Shown here: positions 7,301-14,326 of the stretch, in pieces
Numbering within the stretch: the first letter of the stretch is position 1
Layout of the letters: each line of letters begins with the position of its first letter
Assembly (NCBI GenBank): GCA_949738465.1
Contig: CATJBQ010000187.1
Coordinates: 1-34,174 of the forward strand
Source of the DNA: an uncultured Lachnospiraceae bacterium
GTDB lineage: Bacteria > Bacillota > Clostridia > Lachnospirales > Lachnospiraceae
Length of the DNA stretch: 34,174 nt
Reading direction: 5' to 3'
Notes under the pieces: generated by a model
The model's database searches: none
Seen by the model: only the letters and a program-made list of their open reading frames with translations
What the model was told of the DNA's origin: nothing
Translations under genes and position numbers: made by a program

Positions 7301-8179
7301 ATGGCGAAGGGAACAGGCGAGGACAACGAGGTATTTGATAAAAAGGCCGCAAAACGGGCCGAGAAGATGAAGAAGAAGGAAGAAAAAAAGGAGCAGAAGC
7401 GCCGGAAAAAGAACGGGGAGCTGCCCGATGATACGCCGGAGCAGGAAGAAGGCGGCGGGAAGTTTCTGGTGATTCTGGTGACCATTCTGATTGTGGCGAT
7501 CTGGATTGGAATTCTGGGACTTATCATCAAGCTGGATGTGGGGGGCTTCGGATCGACGGTGCTCTATCCGGTCTTGAAGGATGTACCCTATGTCAACCGG
7601 ATCCTGCCCAAGGGCGAGGAGGAAGGCCAGCAGCCCGGCTCCGAACCGTCGGGGGATGTCCAGTACCCGTATACGACGCTGGATGAGGCGGTGGAGCGGA
7701 TTAAGGAGCTGGAACGGGAGCTTGGCGACGCCCAGGAGGCCGCCAAGGAGGACGACGCTTCCTTAGAGCAGCTCCAGGCGGAAGTGAACCGCTTAAAGCA
7801 GTTTGAGAGCAGACAGGCAGAATTTGAGGAATTGAAGACAAAATTCTACGAGGAGGTTGTTTTTTCCGATCGGGCGCCCGATATAAATGAATATAGGGCT
7901 TTTTACGAGAGTATCGATCCGGCCAACGCGGCGGAGCTCTATAAACAGGTCGTACAGAAGGAGGCCTATAATGAGGAACTGAAGCAGTACATCAGCACGT
8001 ACTCCAATATGAAAGCCAAAGATGTTGCGGAGATCCTGCAGCAGATGGAAGACGATATGAAGCTGGTGGCGAAGATCCTTGACGGGATGGATGTTGATTC
8101 AAGAGGCAAGGTTTTAGGGGCCATGGACGCGGAGTTTGCGGCGAAGCTGACGAAGCTGATGGAACCTGCCGCGCCTTGA
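7301..8179 (+). CDS. ylxF: YlxF/MotE-like membrane-anchored coiled-coil protein
   Basis: This 292-residue protein has a strongly basic cytoplasmic start (Lys/Arg-rich residues 14-37), one membrane helix at about 54-77, a coiled coil at about 125-175, and a C-terminal domain (about 220-287) resembling the MgtE intracellular N-domain (MKAKDVAEILQQMEDDMKLV, then ILDGMDVDSRGKVLGAMD). This is the layout of MotE of Sinorhizobium and YlxF of Bacillus, which lies between fliJ and fliK as here. MotE acts as an extracytoplasmic chaperone for a motility protein; the role of YlxF is less clear. The start follows a GGAAAGGCGGTGA ribosome site. The family call is good and the exact function uncertain. Confidence 0.82.
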   Translation: MAKGTGEDNEVFDKKAAKRAEKMKKKEEKKEQKRRKKNGELPDDTPEQEEGGGKFLVILVTILIVAIWIGILGLIIKLDVGGFGSTVLYPVLKDVPYVNRILPKGEEEGQQPGSEPSGDVQYPYTTLDEAVERIKELERELGDAQEAAKEDDASLEQLQAEVNRLKQFESRQAEFEELKTKFYEEVVFSDRAPDINEYRAFYESIDPANAAELYKQVVQKEAYNEELKQYISTYSNMKAKDVAEILQQMEDDMKLVAKILDGMDVDSRGKVLGAMDAEFAAKLTKLMEPAAP

Positions 8180-8189
8180 GAATAAATCA

Positions 8190-8233
8190 GCCCCTCTGGG
8201 GCGGCACAGATACGCATGTAGTACGCGTTGTGC
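8190..8233 (+). promoter_or_regulatory. Two adjacent hairpins between ylxF and fliK
   Basis: GCCCC-TCT-GGGGC (8190-8202) is a 5-bp stem with a tight loop. It is followed at once by GCACA (8204-8208) and ACGC (8212-8215) pairing with GCGT (8225-8228) and TGTGC (8229-8233), with a 3-nt bulge. Only a short T stretch (ATTTTAT) follows, so this is not a strong terminator; mRNA processing or partial attenuation is possible. Confidence 0.4.
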
Positions 8234-8264
8234 GGACAATTTTATAAGGAAAGGAGTTGAGGCG

Positions 8265-9875
8265 ATGACGAGCAGCGGAGTGTCAAAAATAGTGAACACC
8301 ATGGCACTGGCAAAGGGCTCCAAGGCGGAGAACGCCGGGGAGAAATCAAATGACTTTGACCTGCTGTTGCAAAAAACGGCGGCAGACGGGGAGCTTTTGA
8401 AGCAGCCCGGGCCGGGAGCGGAGCAGTTTGCGTCCCAGCAGGCGCTTTTCCCCAAGCCGGGAGAGACGGCGGACAGCAGACAGTCGTTCCAGCGTGAGAC
8501 CGGCGGTATGACCTGGGACCGGGTGCCCAGGGCGGAAAAGAGCCAGGCCGGCCAGTCTCTGACAACGGAGACGAAGAATGCCTACGGCCAGTGGCAGGAA
8601 AAGGTCAAGAAGCTGCTTACAGAAAAGCTGGATGTTTCGGAGGAGGAGCTTGACGAGGCCATGGCGCGGCTGGGGATCACCTTTGAGAATCTGCTGACAG
8701 GCGAGGGCCTGCAGGAATTGTGCATGGAGCTTACGGGAGCCGCAGACATTACGGATTTGCTGTTTGACGGCGGATTCCAGGAGCTGATGCAGGAGGCAGG
8801 TATGCTGCTGGAGCAGCTCACTGAGCAGGTGGATCTGTCACCGGAGGAGCTAAAGATGTTGATCCAGAAGGCCATGGAGGAGTCCCAGAACCCAGGGATG
8901 GATGCAGAAGTGCCGGAACCGGATTCCGGTATGGAGGCCGTACCGTCCGGGCCGGTGGATGAAACCATTGCAGAGGAGCCGGTAAAAGAGGAGGCTGTCC
9001 TGACGCCGGAGCAGCAGATTGCGGACGCGAAGGAGCAGCAGAAGGTTCCCAAGGCCCCAGAACAGCAGACGACTGCGGAGACGGCAAATCAGCGGCAGAA
9101 TCCTGTCCAGACACCGGATCGGCAGAACGTAGAAGCTTCTGCTGAAGGCCGGGAGGCTTCCGAGGAAGCAGTGGAGGAGCCCCGGGAGATGCCTGGAAGC
9201 GGAACCCAGAACCAGCAGGAGGCAGAATTTTCACAAACCGGTGAAGAAGGTAGTAAGGACAACGGACTGAACAGCCAATGGAAGGAGCGGAGTGCTTCCA
9301 GCCAGCAGGTATCCCGTCCAGAGCCGGACAGCCAGCAGGTAAGCTTCCACACTACCGTGCAGAATACGGTGGGCAGCAACGGAGAAGCAGTGGTGCAGAC
9401 GGTACAGAGAACCTTTGTGGATGTACAGAATATCCTGCAGCAGATTTCGGAGTTTACCAGAGTGACGGTGACCCAGGATGTTTCCAGACTGGAGATGCAG
9501 TTGAATCCCGAGCATCTTGGCAAGCTTTTTATGCAGCTTTCTTCCAAGGAGGGCGTGATCACGGCACAGCTTGTAGCCCAGAATGAAGCGGTGAAGAATG
9601 CGCTGGAGAGCCAGATGAGTGTCCTGAAGGAGAATATGAACAATCAGGGCATGAAGGTGGAGGCCGTGGAGGTAACGGTAGCCAGCCATGAATTCGAGGA
9701 GCAGTTCCAGGGAGAACAGCAGGCGGGCAGACAGCAGGAGGAAGGAAGCCACAGACAGCGGCGTTTCCTGAATGTGGATCAGCTTGAGGAGCTGGCCGGC
9801 CAATTGTCGGAGGAAGACAGCCTGGCGGCAAGGATCATGGTAGAAAATGGCAATTCCATGGATATGACCGCCTAG
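8265..9875 (+). CDS. fliK: FliK, hook-length control protein
   Basis: FliK is an exported molecular ruler that measures the hook and, through its C-terminal domain, makes FlhB switch from hook to filament substrates. The 536-residue protein has a weakly conserved N-terminal half, a long low-complexity linker rich in Glu, Gln, Pro and Ala (about residues 200-355), and the conserved hook-length domain at about 385-475, recognisable by VSRLEMQLNPEHLGKLFMQL and NEAVKNALESQMSVLKENM. The C-terminal Gln/Glu/Gly-rich tail is typical. GGAAAGGAG precedes the ATG. It follows ylxF and precedes flgD as expected. Linker length should relate to hook length, which is family knowledge and not tested here. Confidence 0.93.
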   Translation: MTSSGVSKIVNTMALAKGSKAENAGEKSNDFDLLLQKTAADGELLKQPGPGAEQFASQQALFPKPGETADSRQSFQRETGGMTWDRVPRAEKSQAGQSLTTETKNAYGQWQEKVKKLLTEKLDVSEEELDEAMARLGITFENLLTGEGLQELCMELTGAADITDLLFDGGFQELMQEAGMLLEQLTEQVDLSPEELKMLIQKAMEESQNPGMDAEVPEPDSGMEAVPSGPVDETIAEEPVKEEAVLTPEQQIADAKEQQKVPKAPEQQTTAETANQRQNPVQTPDRQNVEASAEGREASEEAVEEPREMPGSGTQNQQEAEFSQTGEEGSKDNGLNSQWKERSASSQQVSRPEPDSQQVSFHTTVQNTVGSNGEAVVQTVQRTFVDVQNILQQISEFTRVTVTQDVSRLEMQLNPEHLGKLFMQLSSKEGVITAQLVAQNEAVKNALESQMSVLKENMNNQGMKVEAVEVTVASHEFEEQFQGEQQAGRQQEEGSHRQRRFLNVDQLEELAGQLSEEDSLAARIMVENGNSMDMTA

Positions 9876-9927
9876 GAACGGTATGGAAGTCCCATGAGGG
9901 AACGTAAGGAAACAAAAACGAAGCAAC

Positions 9928-9959
9928 AACGAAACAATGAAATAACGAGATAATGAATA
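9928..9959 (+). repeat. Degenerate 8-bp tandem repeat before flgD
   Basis: Four consecutive octamers read AACGAAAC, AATGAAAT, AACGAGAT and AATGAATA, roughly AAYGARAY. They lie in an A-rich, nearly unstructured leader between fliK and flgD, with a related AACGAAGC copy at 9917-9924. The purine-rich strand may keep the flgD ribosome site (AAAGGAGAG) accessible; no protein-binding role can be shown. Confidence 0.45.
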
Positions 9960-9977
9960 AAATAGAAAGGAGAGCAT

Positions 9978-10754
9978 ATGGATACCTCAAATAAGATTAT
10001 GCTGCCGGTAAAGGACGGCAAGGTTGTGGATACAACCGCCAATGGCAATTCCCAGTCAAAAGAGACCAGGAAGCCAGGTACCCTGGATAAGGATGCGTTT
10101 TTGCAGCTTCTGGTGGCACAGATGAAGTACCAGGATCCCTTAGAGCCCACCTCCAATACGGAGTATATCTCCCAGCTTGCAACCTTCTCGTCTCTGGAAG
10201 AGATGCAGAACCTGAATGCGACCATGCGGGATTCCCAGGCGTCTTCCCTGGTGGGCAAGCAGGTAATCATGCGGGTTGTCAACGACACCACGGGGGTGAC
10301 CACAAGAGTTACCGGCCATGTGGATTATATTGTGCGTGAGAATGGCAAGACCTTTTTATCTATTGAAGGAAATCTGTATAACATCGATGATCTGGAGAGT
10401 GTGGTGGACGACACCTATCTGGACGCTGTCGCACTGGCGGAGACCTTTAAGGAGGCCGTGGCGTCCCTTCCCGACGTGAGGGATCTGACGCTGGATGACA
10501 AGGATAAGGTGGAGGCAGCCAAGAAGGCGTTTAATGCCATGACCGGCTATCAGCAGGGCTTTGTGGATAAGGAGACCCTGGATAAGCTGAAGGCGCTTTT
10601 AGAGAAGATGGCAGAGATGGAAAAACAGGCAGAAGCCAACAAGCCGGATACAGAGGAGCCGGACGGGGCAGGAGATGCCGGGGATGCCGGGGATGTGGAT
10701 GGAGCCGGAGACGGCAATGATCAGGCAGGAGCCGGAGGGACGGAAGGCAGGTGA
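9978..10754 (+). CDS. flgD: FlgD, hook cap protein, with unusual C-terminal helical module and Gly/Asp tail
   Basis: FlgD is exported to the growing hook tip, where it caps and folds FlgE subunits. Residues 33-95 are the conserved FlgD N-terminus (LDKDAFLQLLVAQMKYQDPL, EYISQLATFSSLEEMQNLN), and about 91-145 match the short Tudor-like part (LVGKQVIMRVVN...). The short Firmicutes form ends near residue 140-150, but this protein has 258 residues. Residues ~152-212 form a charged three-helix-like module (LPDVRDLTLDDKDKVEAAKK, AFNAMTGYQQGFVDKE) resembling repeats seen in Firmicutes surface proteins. Residues 229-254 are a Gly/Asp/Ala-rich tail. The hook-cap identity is secure; the role of the extension is unknown. 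It is followed 9 nt later by the next operon gene. Confidence 0.93.
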   Translation: MDTSNKIMLPVKDGKVVDTTANGNSQSKETRKPGTLDKDAFLQLLVAQMKYQDPLEPTSNTEYISQLATFSSLEEMQNLNATMRDSQASSLVGKQVIMRVVNDTTGVTTRVTGHVDYIVRENGKTFLSIEGNLYNIDDLESVVDDTYLDAVALAETFKEAVASLPDVRDLTLDDKDKVEAAKKAFNAMTGYQQGFVDKETLDKLKALLEKMAEMEKQAEANKPDTEEPDGAGDAGDAGDVDGAGDGNDQAGAGGTEGR

Positions 10755-10763
10755 CAGGGGCAG

Positions 10764-11168
10764 ATGAATAAGATTGCCAACCAGTTTTCAACCATTGAGC
10801 AGGTCACTGACCAGTACCTGGGCCAGAGCAGAAAAAGCGGGGGCCCGAAGAACGGCCAGGTTTCCTTCCAGGAGATTTTAGCCAGGAAGCAGACGGAGCA
10901 GGTTCTTGACGCATCGGAGCTTAAGTTCTCCAAGCATGCGGCCATGCGGCTTTTGGACCGTAAGATCAACCTGTCCCAGGAACAGCTTGAGCGTCTTGAG
11001 ACGGGAGCGGAGAAGGCCCAGTCTAAGGGGATCCGGGATTCCCTGGTACTGATGGATTCCCTTGCTTTTATTGTGAATATTCCCAACCGGACCGTGGTGA
11101 CAGCCATGGATTCCGTGGAATCAGCAGAAAATATTTACACCAATATCGACGGTGCTGTGATTATTTAG
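10764..11168 (+). CDS. Flagellar operon protein of the TIGR02530 type
   Basis: This 134-residue soluble protein lies between flgD and flgE, where many Firmicutes carry a conserved 'flagellar operon protein' of unknown biochemical role. The C-terminal two-thirds shows the family pattern: KFSKHAAMRLLDRKINLSQE, then a helix with LETGAEKAQSKG, then DSLVLMDSLAFIVNIPNRTV and a final TNIDGAVII, ending close to the stop as in relatives. There is no signal peptide or membrane helix. Some authors suspect a hook-assembly function because it is always with flgD and flgE, but I cannot assign an activity from sequence. The start at 10764 follows GGCAGGTGACAGGGG-type ribosome contacts in the end of flgD. 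Confidence 0.85.
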   Translation: MNKIANQFSTIEQVTDQYLGQSRKSGGPKNGQVSFQEILARKQTEQVLDASELKFSKHAAMRLLDRKINLSQEQLERLETGAEKAQSKGIRDSLVLMDSLAFIVNIPNRTVVTAMDSVESAENIYTNIDGAVII

Positions 11169-11244
11169 CCGGACCTTTATGGAGGCAGAGGTTCCCGAAT
11201 GATGGAAGGAACCAATCCAGCACAACACAGGAGGTCAATCAATT

Positions 11245-13248
11245 ATGATGAGAGCAATGTATTCTGGTGTGTCAGGATTGAAAACACACCAGACAAAGAT
11301 GGACGTTATCGGTAATAATATTGCAAACGTGAATACCGTTGCCTTTAAGGGCTCGTCCACAACCTTTAGTGAAATTATGTACCAGCGGCTCAGCGGAGCG
11401 TCCGGGGCTACGGCCAATGGACGGGGCGGCGTCAATGCCAAGCAGATCGGTCTTGGCGTGAATATGGCGTCTACCACCGTGAATATCACGGATCCGGGGG
11501 CAACCCAGACCACAGGCGGAGCCTTTGACCTGGCAATTACCGGGGATTCCTTCTTCGTGGTCAACAATGGAAGCAGCAACCTGTTTACCAAGGCCGGCGC
11601 CTTTGATGTTGACGGCGTTGGAAACCTTGTAATGAAGTCCACCGGCTACAATGTGATGGGCTGGCAGGTGGACCCGGTGACAGGCACTATCCGCCGGGAT
11701 ACGGTTTCCCCGTTGCGGATCATGCAGGAAGCCAATCTGACTTCCCCGCCGGAGGCCACAACGCTGGCTACCTGTGCAGGTGTTGTTGATAAGAACTCCA
11801 CGCAGGTCAAAACGGATGAAGGATATGCCATGAGCCTGAACTTTGTGGATGCGCTGGGCTATACCTACACGGCGCAGTTTGCAGTGAAGGAGACCAACGT
11901 AGAGGGCGAGTATACGGTGGAACTGAAGGATGTGATCAACAGCCTGGGCAAATCCATCCTGGATGAGCTGGACGCTACCACTCTGGATGATATTGTTACC
12001 TTCGGAACCCAGACCCAGCAGACGGAGAGTATTCTGAAGAAGCTTAATTCCGACGTAACCTATGAACCGGGTGCGAATCAGGGAGATCCAGGCAAATATA
12101 TCAAGAAGGTGCTGTTCCCGGATATCGCTACCGATTATGATGCGATACGGGTTTCCGGTTTTACGTATGAGGAGAAGCTGCCTGCCGTTGTGGAGAATGC
12201 AGGTGTCAAGACCACAACGGTAACAGGAAAAGCGGTCTTTACCAAGGAGGAGGTCGCCAAGTATTTTAACATTGTATACAATGAGACGGAGAAACGGTAC
12301 GAGAACAATGGCGTGGAGGTTCCCTCCGATAACGCGGCGGCGTGGCAGAATTTCATCTTAAATGCTGCGACAGATGAGCAGAAAAACAGCATTGCGAATT
12401 TCCGGGTGACAAACTTCAATCCGGACAGCGGCACCATTGAATTTGCGATGGATCAGACCTTCACCGTAAATGAAAAGCTTGTGATGGGAAATAATGGCGC
12501 GGAATTGGATGATGCGGGTACCTCCTACCTGATGGAAATTGACCAGCGGGAGGCGTACGACGGGCTGGAGGAAGGAAAACAATACAGCTTTAACGTAGCC
12601 AACGATGGAACGGCTGTGATCACGGCCACCACTATCACCAAAGGAAATATTCTGAAGTTTGACGTGGACAAAGGAACCTTTGTCTCCATTGGCGGAAATG
12701 ATGCTGCCAGCCTGGTATTTAAGGATACTCTGACCACCCGTGACGGGCAGATCATATCCCTGGGGAATTTCTCGGATATCAGCATTGATTTCACCGGTAC
12801 CAAGCGCTTTGACAATGGCGGCGCGTCCACCATGGGTGTGGATGCCGGCGGCGGACAGGACGGAGCCGAGGGAATGGGGAAGAAGCTGGGAGCTCTGATC
12901 GGCCTTTCCGTATCCCAGGACGGGACTATCTGGGGCAACTATGACAACGGCAATACGACGCTGTTGGGCCAGATCGCGGTGGCAGTGTTCTCCAATCCGG
13001 CGGGCCTGGAGAAGGTAGGCGAGAATTGCTACCAGACCACGCTCAATTCCGGTGATTTCGATGGGATCGGCCAGGACGTCAGCGCAGACGGCGGGAAGAT
13101 GACCAGCGGTGTGCTGGAAATGTCCAACGTGGATCTTTCCAGGGAGTTTACGGAGATGATTACCACCCAGCGTGGTTTCCAGGCCAACTCCAGGATCATC
13201 ACAACCTCCGATACGCTGCTGGAAGAACTGATCAATCTGAAGCGTTAG
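11245..13248 (+). CDS. flgE: FlgE, flagellar hook protein (large form)
   Basis: FlgE polymerises into the hook, the universal joint between rod and filament. The N-terminus MMRAMYSGVSGLKTHQTKMD with NNIANVNTVAFKGSS is the classic D0/D1 motif. The C-terminus has GVLEMSNVDLSREFTEMITT and QRGFQANSRIITTSD, the paired D0 helix. At 667 residues it is well above the 400-450 of many FlgE proteins; the extra length is in the middle (roughly residues 200-520), which should form surface-exposed D2/D3 domains. AGGAGGT (11229-11235) lies 9 nt before ATG 11245; a second ATG follows directly. The gene is closed by a strong terminator, and no flbD follows. Confidence 0.96.
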   Translation: MMRAMYSGVSGLKTHQTKMDVIGNNIANVNTVAFKGSSTTFSEIMYQRLSGASGATANGRGGVNAKQIGLGVNMASTTVNITDPGATQTTGGAFDLAITGDSFFVVNNGSSNLFTKAGAFDVDGVGNLVMKSTGYNVMGWQVDPVTGTIRRDTVSPLRIMQEANLTSPPEATTLATCAGVVDKNSTQVKTDEGYAMSLNFVDALGYTYTAQFAVKETNVEGEYTVELKDVINSLGKSILDELDATTLDDIVTFGTQTQQTESILKKLNSDVTYEPGANQGDPGKYIKKVLFPDIATDYDAIRVSGFTYEEKLPAVVENAGVKTTTVTGKAVFTKEEVAKYFNIVYNETEKRYENNGVEVPSDNAAAWQNFILNAATDEQKNSIANFRVTNFNPDSGTIEFAMDQTFTVNEKLVMGNNGAELDDAGTSYLMEIDQREAYDGLEEGKQYSFNVANDGTAVITATTITKGNILKFDVDKGTFVSIGGNDAASLVFKDTLTTRDGQIISLGNFSDISIDFTGTKRFDNGGASTMGVDAGGGQDGAEGMGKKLGALIGLSVSQDGTIWGNYDNGNTTLLGQIAVAVFSNPAGLEKVGENCYQTTLNSGDFDGIGQDVSADGGKMTSGVLEMSNVDLSREFTEMITTQRGFQANSRIITTSDTLLEELINLKR

Positions 13249-13276
13249 GGAGCTTAAGAACACATAGAAGTACGGT

Positions 13277-13326
13277 ACATTGGGAAGCTGTGGGATGCAG
13301 TTTCCCAATGTGCTTGTATTTTTTTT
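13277..13326 (+). terminator. Strong intrinsic terminator after flgE
   Basis: The left arm 13277-13290 (ACATTGGGAAGCTG) pairs with 13298-13311 (CAGTTTCCCAATGT) over 14 positions including one G-T pair, with a 7-nt loop. A run of eight T residues follows at 13319-13326. This is the best terminator in the window and should end or reduce the flgB-flgE transcript. Confidence 0.9.
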
Positions 13327-13355
13327 GGTAAAAACAAAAAAAATGCAAAAGAAAG

Positions 13356-13384
13356 TAGACAAGTGAATCAAAATCTAGTATATT
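13356..13384 (+). promoter_or_regulatory. Predicted SigA-type promoter for motA and downstream genes
   Basis: TAGACA (13356-13361) and TATATT (13379-13384) are separated by 17 nt in an AT-rich segment immediately after the flgE terminator. A slightly shifted -10, TATTAT at 13381-13386, is also possible. Transcription would begin near 13391, giving a leader of about 140 nt before motA. Confidence 0.65.
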
Positions 13385-13390
13385 ATAGTA

Positions 13391-13534
13391 GAGAGAATTT
13401 GGGGATACCAACCATATCTAGTGGGAACAACGTTTTATATGGTTGAGATTTCCTTTCTTGCAATTTATTTACAGAGCCCGGGGAGGCGCTGTAATACATA
13501 AGAATGAAGAAATTGATAAAGGCAGGTGAGGAAG
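13391..13534 (+). promoter_or_regulatory. Structured 5' leader of motA, candidate cis-regulatory RNA
   Basis: The leader contains a perfect 9-bp stem, CAACCATAT (13409-13417) with ATATGGTTG (13437-13445) and a 19-nt loop. A second hairpin (13471-13478 with 13485-13492, one mismatch) hides a GGGGAGG ribosome-site-like sequence (13480-13486) in its loop and right arm. It does not match the cyclic-di-GMP or other riboswitch consensus sequences I know. A regulatory role is inferred. Confidence 0.4.
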
Positions 13535-14326
13535 TTGGATATTGCATCCTTAGCAGGAATTATACTGGGGCTGGTTATGGTGGTGTTCGGTATCGTCAGT
13601 GGAGACGGTCCATCTGCGCTGGGGAATTTTGGTGATGTCCCTTCGGTAATTATTACAATTGGTGGTTCTGTTTCGGGTGTATTGGCATCTCATGCCCTTC
13701 CGGACTTTATCAACGGCCTGAAGGGAATTACGCTGACTTTTAAGGGAAGTGCGGAGAAGCCGGACGAGGTGATCCAGAATATCATTGATTTATCCAATGT
13801 GGCCCGTAAGGAAGGCTTGCTGGCGCTGGAGGAAGCGGCCAACAGCATTGAGGATGAGTTCCTGAAGAAGGGGCTTATGCTGGTGGTGGACGGTACGGAT
13901 CCGGAGCTGGTGCGGGGGATTCTGGAGACAGATCTGAATTGTATCGAGGCGCGTCATAAGACGGTGATGGGATTCTGGGATAAATGGGCAGAGTTAGGCC
14001 CGGCCTGGGGTATGATCGGTACCCTGATCGGTCTGGTAAACATGTTGAAGAAGCTGAACGATCCCAGCGCCATCGGACCGGCTATGGCGGTTGCGCTGCT
14101 GACAACCCTGTATGGTTCCCTGATTGCCAACTGGCTGTGTAATCCCACGTCGGCAAAGCTTAAGGTGAAGAATGATCTGGAGATTTCCATGAAAGAGGTT
14201 ACGGTGGAAGGAATTCTGTCGATCCAGGCAGGGGAGAACCCGCGCGTCATTGAGGAGAAGCTGAAGTCCTTCCTGTCGCCCAAGGAGCGTGAAGGCATGG
14301 GCGAATCAGCCGGAGGTGAAGAATAG
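13535..14326 (+). CDS. motA: MotA/PomA-type stator channel subunit
   Basis: MotA is the membrane subunit of the stator; five copies surround two MotB and push on FliG. The 263-residue protein has four membrane helices and the conserved cytoplasmic region NVARKEGLLALEE. The pore segment AWGMIGTLIGLVNMLKKL and the block DPSAIGPAMAVALLTTLYGS with GENPRVIEEKL are closer to sodium-type PomA than to classical MotA. In-frame stops at 13514 and 13517 limit the start to GTG 13526 or TTG 13535. I prefer TTG because it yields the family-typical Met-Asp-Ile start and has AGGTGA 5 nt upstream, though GTG is possible. It overlaps motB by one base. Confidence 0.94.
   Translation: MDIASLAGIILGLVMVVFGIVSGDGPSALGNFGDVPSVIITIGGSVSGVLASHALPDFINGLKGITLTFKGSAEKPDEVIQNIIDLSNVARKEGLLALEEAANSIEDEFLKKGLMLVVDGTDPELVRGILETDLNCIEARHKTVMGFWDKWAELGPAWGMIGTLIGLVNMLKKLNDPSAIGPAMAVALLTTLYGSLIANWLCNPTSAKLKVKNDLEISMKEVTVEGILSIQAGENPRVIEEKLKSFLSPKEREGMGESAGGEE

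Noticed and set aside
11190-11213. GGTTCC/GGAACC inverted repeat ahead of flgE
   Set aside because: A 6-bp stem with a 12-nt loop is weak and common by chance; no T run follows.
12358-13371. Minus-strand open frame of 337 codons opposite flgE
   Set aside because: It runs antisense through flgE and across the terminator hairpin, and shows no domain pattern. A shadow of the coding bias in flgE.
13391-13534. Known cyclic-di-GMP riboswitch in the motA leader
   Set aside because: The conserved class I core (GGCAAACC ... GGACGCAAAGCC) and class II features I know were not found; only generic hairpins are present.
13249-13534. Hidden flbD gene after flgE
   Set aside because: All frames in this interval are broken by stops or filled by the terminator hairpin; no FlbD-like sequence was seen.
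13504-13630. Possible leader peptide frame starting at ATG 13504, overlapping the motA start
   Set aside because: The nearest ribosome-like sequence (13480-13486) is 17 nt away, too far, and the peptide has no recognisable character. Chance is more likely.
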